Below the pieces are notes generated by a model that worked only from the letters and a program-made list of their open reading frames with translations, did no database searches and was not told where the DNA came from. 64,000 nt of DNA from Isoetes taiwanensis (lineage: Eukaryota; Streptophyta; Lycopodiopsida; Isoetales; Isoetaceae), in NCBI GenBank assembly GCA_021234155.1, contig JAJEKV010000235.1, positions 250,001 through 314,000 on the forward strand, in the 5' to 3' direction. How positions within the stretch are numbered: position 1 is the stretch's first letter; every line of letters begins with the position of its first letter. Positions 58,314-64,000 of the stretch are shown here, in pieces. The translations under genes were made by a program, and so were the position numbers.

Positions 58314-60738
58314 AGAAGCACAAAGATATTCTAGTGTTTGCGCGAGCGAGGCTAAAAAGATTCTTCTATAGCAAAGGAGTTCTGATCATGTGTGATGAAC
58401 ACAAAAAGAATTGAAACCCATGATAGTACACTCCGATCCAACAATGTATCAAAGATTCTATGTGCCTCGCTTGATTCCCTACACTTCTCATACATATCAA
58501 GACATGTCAAGCAGGGCACTCAGACATATCAAGGAGGGCACTCCTTATAACCGTGTTTGACTGAAGACTGTTTTCAAGAAGCAAACAGGCGAATGCACTT
58601 CCCTCATTTTATGGCGGTTACTGTACCAGAATGCTTTTATGATGCTTTGAAAGACAAGCCTATCTAGAACCACATCATTACCTTGCATTTTTTCAAAATA
58701 TTTTAAGGCAAGGCAGTTTTTTACCATGTTGTGCATATCCAAAAAAACATCGTACACCATCACACTACATCTTGCTACTGCAATTGATCGACACTCTATG
58801 CCTCCTCCAGACGCCCGTATCTAGTAAAATTGTATTCTAACAACAACCTCAGATATTTGCCAATTTTCTATGATATATTCATGGAGTCTTCTACCCTGTT
58901 CAATGATATACTGCCTTTGGGATGTTTGAAAATGTAAACTTAGTCTACGCTCATGCCCTCTAAGTTCATTCTGAAAAACAAGTGGAAGAATGATCTTACC
59001 TTCTCCAGGCTTGGTAGTGGCATCAATGATTGCATTCCATGTATGTTGATCTCGCTTTAGGGTTTCAATAAAGATATTGTTTGCCTCTAACAGATTTTCA
59101 GAAGAAGCAAACAGACAAACAAGATGGTTAGCAAAAACAGGAATAGAATGGAGCCCACTTTGAATTATCAGAACCTGCACATGCCTTGCATGTACCAGGT
59201 CTATCAGATTTGCGCTTTGATGAACCAATTTATAAGCAAGATCTCTAGATATTGGTATAAGATGTTTATCCTTAAGCTATCCACCTATATCCCTTAAGAA
59301 AAGCATGGTAAGACCTACAAGAATGGTAGTTCTCTCAAATAAAATAGCAAGAAGGGAAAAGAGAGAAAGGAAACAAGGTAGCTGAAAATTTGAGTAAAGA
59401 AAATAATCTTACTACGACCAGAATGGCGTAAAGCCATGGGTGCGAGACTTCTATTCTTAGACAATGAGCATTTTGGGTTTGCAGGTGTAATTGATTCAAC
59501 TCTAGTAGGTAATGTCCTACTAGAAGCATAAAGATATTCTAGTGTTTGCGCGAGGCTAAAAGGATTCTTCTATAGCAAAGGAGTTCTGGTCATGTATTTC
59601 TGATAAACACGGAAAGAATTGAAATCCATTATAGTACACTCCGATCCAACAATGTATCAAAGATTCTATGTGCCTCACTTGATTCTCTACACTTCTCATA
59701 CATATCAAGACATGTCAAGCAGGGCACTCAGACATATCAAGGAAGGCACTCCTTATAATCGTGTTTGACTGAAGATTGTTTTCAAGAAGCAAACAGGCGA
59801 ATGCACTTCCTTCATTTTATGGCAGTTACTGTACCAGAATGCTTTTATGATGCTTTGAAAGACAAGCCTGTCTAGAACCACACCATTACCTTGCATTTTT
59901 TCAAAATATTTTAAGGCAAGGTAGTTTTTTACCATGGTGTGCATATCCAGAAATCATCGTACACCATGACACTACATCTTGCTACTGCAATTGATCGACA
60001 GTCTGTGCCTCCTCCAAACGCCCATATCTAGTAAAATTGTATTCTAACAACAACCTCAGATATTTGCCAATTCTCTATGATATATTCATGGAGTCTTCTA
60101 CCCTGTTCAATGATATACTGCCTTTGGGATGTTTGAAAATGTAAACTTAGTCTGCGTTCATGCCCTTAAAGTTCATTCTGAAAAACAAGTGGAAGAATGA
60201 TCTTACCTTCTCCAGGCTTGGTAGTGGCATCAATGACTGCATTCCATGTATGCTGATCTTGCTTTAGGGTTTCAATAAAGAGATTGTCTACCTCTAACAA
60301 ATTTTCAGAAGAAGCAAACAGACAAACAAGATGGTTAACAAAAACAGGAATAGAATGGAGCCCACTTTGGATTATTAGAACCTGCACATGCCTTGCATGT
60401 ACCAGGTCTATCAGATTTGCGCATTGATGAACCAACTTATAAGCAAGATCTCTGGATATTGGTATAACATGTTTATCCTTAAGCTATCCACCTATATCCC
60501 TTAAGAAAAGCATGGTAAGACCTGCAAGAATGGTAGTTCTCTCAAATAAAATAGCAAGAAGGGAAAAGAGAGAAAGGAAACAAGGTAGCTGAAATTTTGA
60601 GAAGAGAAAATAATCTTACTACGACCAGAATGGCGTAAAGCCATGGGTACGAGACTTCTATTCTTGGACAAAGCTGATGGGTTGAGCATTTTGGGTTTGC
60701 AGGTGTAATTGATTCAACTCTAGTAGGTAATGTCCTGC
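58314..60738. repeat. Tandem segmental duplication, two ~1.21-kb copies
   Basis: 58314-59521 and 59522-60738 run in the same orientation and match along their whole length with scattered substitutions and small indels (start AGAAGCA(C/T)AAAGATATTC, end CTCTAGTAGGTAATGTCCT). Both carry the same PPR exon pieces and the same intron-like segment. Confidence 0.92.
58545..59430 (-). pseudogene. PPR protein relic, copy 1
   Basis: Pentatricopeptide-repeat proteins bind organellar RNA. The minus frame at 59228-58821 shows DLVHARHVQVLIIQSGL, PVFANHLVCLFASSENLLEA and RDQHTWNAIIDA, typical PPR helices of the plant PLS class, then EQGRRLHEYIIENW. After stops, ALKYFEKMQGNDVVLDRLVF (58763-58545) continues the repeats. 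A possible donor GTAAGA (~59408) and acceptor CAG (~59250) frame an intron. The remaining PPR repeats and any E/DYW end are absent or scrambled. Non-functional. Confidence 0.78.
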
Positions 60739-60835
60739 ACTTATTCCTCCATTTTACTAAAAAAGAAGGCAGACTGCTCAAATTAACTGAAAATCTATGC
60801 AGACGTTTTTTGAAACTATATATGTTTGCCACCAA
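59753..60835 (-). pseudogene. PPR protein relic, copy 2, with N-terminus
   Basis: Same gene piece as copy 1, from MVHQCANLIDLVHARHVQVL (60435) down to ALKYFEKMQGNGVVLDRLVF (~59890). It additionally retains the apparent start: an ATG at 60835 opening a Ser/Arg/Leu-rich N-terminus (MVANIYSFKKRLHRFSVNLS) that could be an organelle transit peptide. The intron-like segment is present as in copy 1. Frameshifts and stops follow the second PPR, so it is a pseudogene. Confidence 0.75.
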
Positions 60836-61654
60836 ACAGATAAGGAAACCTTATAAGAGCCTAAAAACACAGTGTTTAAAACTCATCAATGCCAAGGAAT
60901 AAAACGGGCAAATTGCAAAGAAGCATTTATGTATCACCTGACCAGACTCTGAAAGATAGATAGGGTTTTACTTGATTGCGTTCAAGAGATTTAGCAAGTA
61001 CAATGCTTATGTCTGGAAACCCACTGGAAAACCAGTTACCATGTGAGAAACACTTGGTTAAGTAGGACATTTTCACCCTCATTGATATCTTCATCATTAT
61101 TGCCTATGAGCAGAGCTGTGTTGATGCTCTAGAAATCATTGTATTTTGCAAGCAGAATCGAAATTATAGAGTTACCTGATGGAACGCACGGCAGTTCATG
61201 GGAGCCTGTCGAACGACGAACGAACCTGCCATAACGACGACATACATGGTCGCAGGACGAAACGAGGGACAAAATGGGCGTAAAAATGATCAACATGGCC
61301 GAAAAATCATCAACATGGTCGAAATATGATCATTTTATTTTATACTAGTTATAGTTCCCAGTGTTGCTGGGCATGATTTGGAACCTGCAAATATTAGGAT
61401 GTCTACCGGACATTGCATTGAAACATTATGCATAAGGGGATTTACTTCGTGGTGGTATATTGGGCATGTTATTGCTTATTATGTTAAAAACAATAACATG
61501 CTTATTCTTAGTGGTATTGAGCATTGCTGGGCTATAAAATTCAAATTGAATTGGCCGAGGTTGAGGTGGTTCTTTATTTGCTATCTTTATGGCATCACGT
61601 TCAAGTTTTATTTCTAACCATTGATCTGGCGGATATTCTCAGTATTGTGCCAGA
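60836..61654. other. No gene recognised
   Basis: Noncoding. Repeated ATGATCAACATGG-like words occur near 61285-61335. A perfect 13-bp stem CCATTGATCTGGC/GCCAGATCAATGG with an 18-base loop is at 61618-61661. Confidence 0.5.
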
Positions 61655-61759
61655 TCAATGGCCCTTAGAATTTTGAGAGAAAAAATGCATGCCAATGTCA
61701 ATGGTGTAAACCGAACACATGGTTGAAGCAAAAATAAAAGAGAAGCAAAATAGAAAACA

Positions 61760-62446
61760 ACCAATGGTATAGCCTTCTGCCATAGCGCCTGCCTGTTCAA
61801 AGCTGCCATAGCTTGAACACACTACCCCACCGAATCCCTGCATTGGCTCACGACACAATGGCCTCACCACAAGCCGCAGGATCATCAAGAAATCTGTTGG
61901 TCTTCCGGATCTGTGAAAAGAACGAAAAGCTACAGGGGAATTTCAACCACAAATGCCCAGAACTTTCATACCCAGTCGGAATTTCATGGCTCACCCAGGG
62001 GCTGAAACAGACCCACGAATTAAATCTTCTGTAGAATCAGCAGCAGCAGCCCCTTTGGCAATAAGAAGCCGATTCAGGCAGAGCCCATAGAATCCAAAAT
62101 CTCTGCTGAAACCTGCATAGCTCTACCTCTTTCCACGCCTGGTGCGGTACTGCTCCGAAATAGAGTGCTTAACGTCTTTCATTTCTTTGCCATGCTCAAA
62201 TTTGAGAGCTCCATGCCGCAATCGATATGATAGAAACGCAGGTCCGCTTCCAACCTGCAAATCCGGCATGTTCACAGCCACCTTGTACGCTTCTATCCAC
62301 TGCCCAGCGCCCTTCACATGCTTTCTAAATTGGAACCTATGACATAGAGGACTAATTCCTAGAAAAAGGGGAGTTGCAAAGCACCTAAAATAGCAATAAC
62401 CATTCAAGCTCCTCCCACATGGCAAATTATACCATTTTCTATACAA
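61760..62446 (-). CDS. Unidentified ORFs, possible gene 5' region
   Basis: Two minus frames: 62446-62123 (107 codons, with RFQFRKHVKGAGQWIEAYK and LQVGSGPAFLSYRLRH) and, from an ATG at 61888, MMILRLVVRPLCREPMQGFG to about 61763, where a GT follows. Base composition is richer in GC than the surroundings and the first frame reads like protein, but I recognise no family and cannot show that they belong together. Confidence 0.3.
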
Positions 62447-62861
62447 TACGACACTGAAATCATAGTCCTAACCACTGCCAGAATACCCTTTCCCAACCCA
62501 AAACGAATTGGGCAAACTATATTAGGTTAGAAGTTGATTGACCGTAGTTGGAAGTATATGATAATCAAAAGCTTATGTAGCAATAGTCCTACTGATCACA
62601 CAATTTCTTTTAATTACAATAAATTGGTCCCCTTGTATTTTATTTTAATCACCCATTGGTCATTTTCTGGGCAAGTTTTCGTCCACGCCCCTACTAAATT
62701 TGGAACTTATGGAGAAGCTTCATTATGTATATATAGTTGCACTGCTATAAAATGGCTTATATGGGGCAAGTAAAACCAACTCATGCAATCTCCTACCAAG
62801 ATGCATTGGGGCACATGCAAAAGGTCTTACCTACCATAGGTTGTGATTTCAATTGATTATG
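62447..62861. other. No gene recognised
   Basis: A/T-rich spacer. Confidence 0.35.
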
Positions 62862-62980
<119 letters not shown>

Positions 62981-64000
62981 TGTATTATCAAGCCATTTAG
63001 GCCCCCAGGCCTCTATGGCAAAAATCTACAACATTAGCATGCGCTCATTCTAGAGCATTATTAAATTCAAACCCTTCCATAAGATTGAACAGATTAATTA
63101 TGTCCTCTCTTTCTTTCCACAATTCTCTGACATACGAACTTAGAGTATGGGCAGGAAGATCAAACAATTCCTTCAAAGTAGACATGTGAATTCCATATTT
63201 GGCTCTTATATGTTCATAAGAGTAGCATTCTAATAAAGCATGTTTTTCTGTCTCCAGCTTTGGATCTAAACAACCAGGACAAAATCTCTCTTCTCGTACT
63301 AACCCATGCATTCTACCAGTTTCAATATGTAGATTATGAGATGACAATCTAAGCTGCGAGATTGTCATTCGCTTCTTTCTACTAATATGAGAGGCTAAAT
63401 AAGCTTGATCTGTATATACTTTTAGGTCATTTATCTCTTCTAGATAAAACCTTTTTTTGTGTCACCATCTGCATTTAGCTGCCACATTTTCTTAACCACT
63501 ATTTTTATCGTTATACGTTCATGTACTTCCTTAAACTTCGCCGATCTTTGGCCATATCCCCTGTCCAAGCCATCTAGTCGCCCATCTTCTTATATCTGCA
63601 TACCATCCTCTATCTCTTGATCGTTTCTAGAGCCGGCCTAGGCCATCTATCCAAATCCATGGACAAAATCCTATTTACATAAGTGATGGTCCGCAAAGTG
63701 CCTCTACTTCCAAGGGTAGCAAACCTGCCTCCGCAAGAAGCATGCAGTACGGTGTTTGTGGTTTTACACCAAATTCCCAAAGAAGAAACCGCTTTTGAAT
63801 TTTTTCAATCTCGTGCCAGCATTTTTTGGAGAGTCCAGGTCCCCATACTGGGCTGCCATATAATATTACCGGTTTAACTTGTATGCCAAAAAGCAACCTC
63901 CTCAGTTTCCAATGCTCAAAATTATTCACTTTACAATGGTGCATCATATTATAATAAGCCCTGAGGCCTCCAGAAGCTCTCTTTCGTGTTGTGATCACCC
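62981..64000 (-). mobile_element. LINE-E, continues past window end
   Basis: Minus-strand LINE. The terminal stem AGGCC-CCCA-GGCCT (62999-63012) lies next to the (ATT)n tail. The coding part shows HIETGRMHGLVREERFCPGC and KHALLECYSYEH, a C-terminal cysteine/histidine region (63368-63045). Upstream is VILYGSPVWGPGLSKKCW (63870-63820), the conserved post-RT block. About 300 bp between them (63370-63675) has lost its frame. The RT active site lies beyond 64000. Confidence 0.88.

Overview
The window looks like repeat-dominated nuclear DNA of a land plant. The plant affinity is supported by Ty3/gypsy chromovirus and Ty1/copia relics, several LINE families, hAT-like transposase remains, a pentatricopeptide-repeat (PPR) gene relic, a wall-associated-kinase-type exon and a CCCH zinc-finger C-terminal relic. 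A fern or other large-genome seedless plant is my best guess, from the style of the LINEs and the PPR; this is inference, with no decisive marker. There is no rRNA, no tRNA I can defend, no CRISPR and no bacterial-style operon. Almost every coding stretch is broken by stops or frameshifts, so most entries are pseudogenes.

Layout. 1-5368: 3' part of a plus-strand gypsy chromovirus (RT, RNase H, integrase, chromodomain, polypurine tract, 1.5-kb 3' LTR), interrupted by a 600-bp insertion flanked by a perfect 16-bp duplication. 5369-6785: hAT-like transposase relic. 7921-9472: element with ~92-bp terminal inverted repeats. 11.8-20.2 kb: LINE and copia remnants in both orientations. 23.8-25.7 kb: relics of two host-type genes on the minus strand. 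28.4-32.3 kb: a long minus-strand LINE with endonuclease and RT, abutting a gypsy gag-protease remnant (32.3-33.85 kb). 34.5-40.7 kb: two adjacent units sharing their first 59 bp and last ~150 bp, possibly LTRs of 0.7 and 5.5 kb. 40.8-42.05 kb: an unidentified broken ORF set. 42.1-45.2 kb: a decayed DDE-type transposase. 46.2-46.5 kb: a tandem array of GGAATATTCC palindromes. 48.05-48.52 kb: a CA-rich to GT-rich strand-switch block. 48.8-52.6 kb: a multi-exon minus-strand gene with Ulp1/C48-type protease signatures. 53.1-54.8 kb: an LTR related to the first one. 55.4-56.9 kb: another LINE. 58.3-60.8 kb: tandemly duplicated PPR relic. 62.9-64 kb: an (AAT)n tract that is the tail of a further LINE.

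The most interesting cross-cutting signal is at the 3' ends of the LINE families. Although their microsatellite tails differ completely, they share a small stem-loop of the form AGGCC-N4-GGCCT a short distance before the tail. One family pairs GACC with GGTC instead. A second stem-loop upstream in related copies also shows a compensatory base pair. Next in interest are the Ulp1-like gene, whose two neighbouring exons splice in frame, and the 34.5-40.7 kb paired units.
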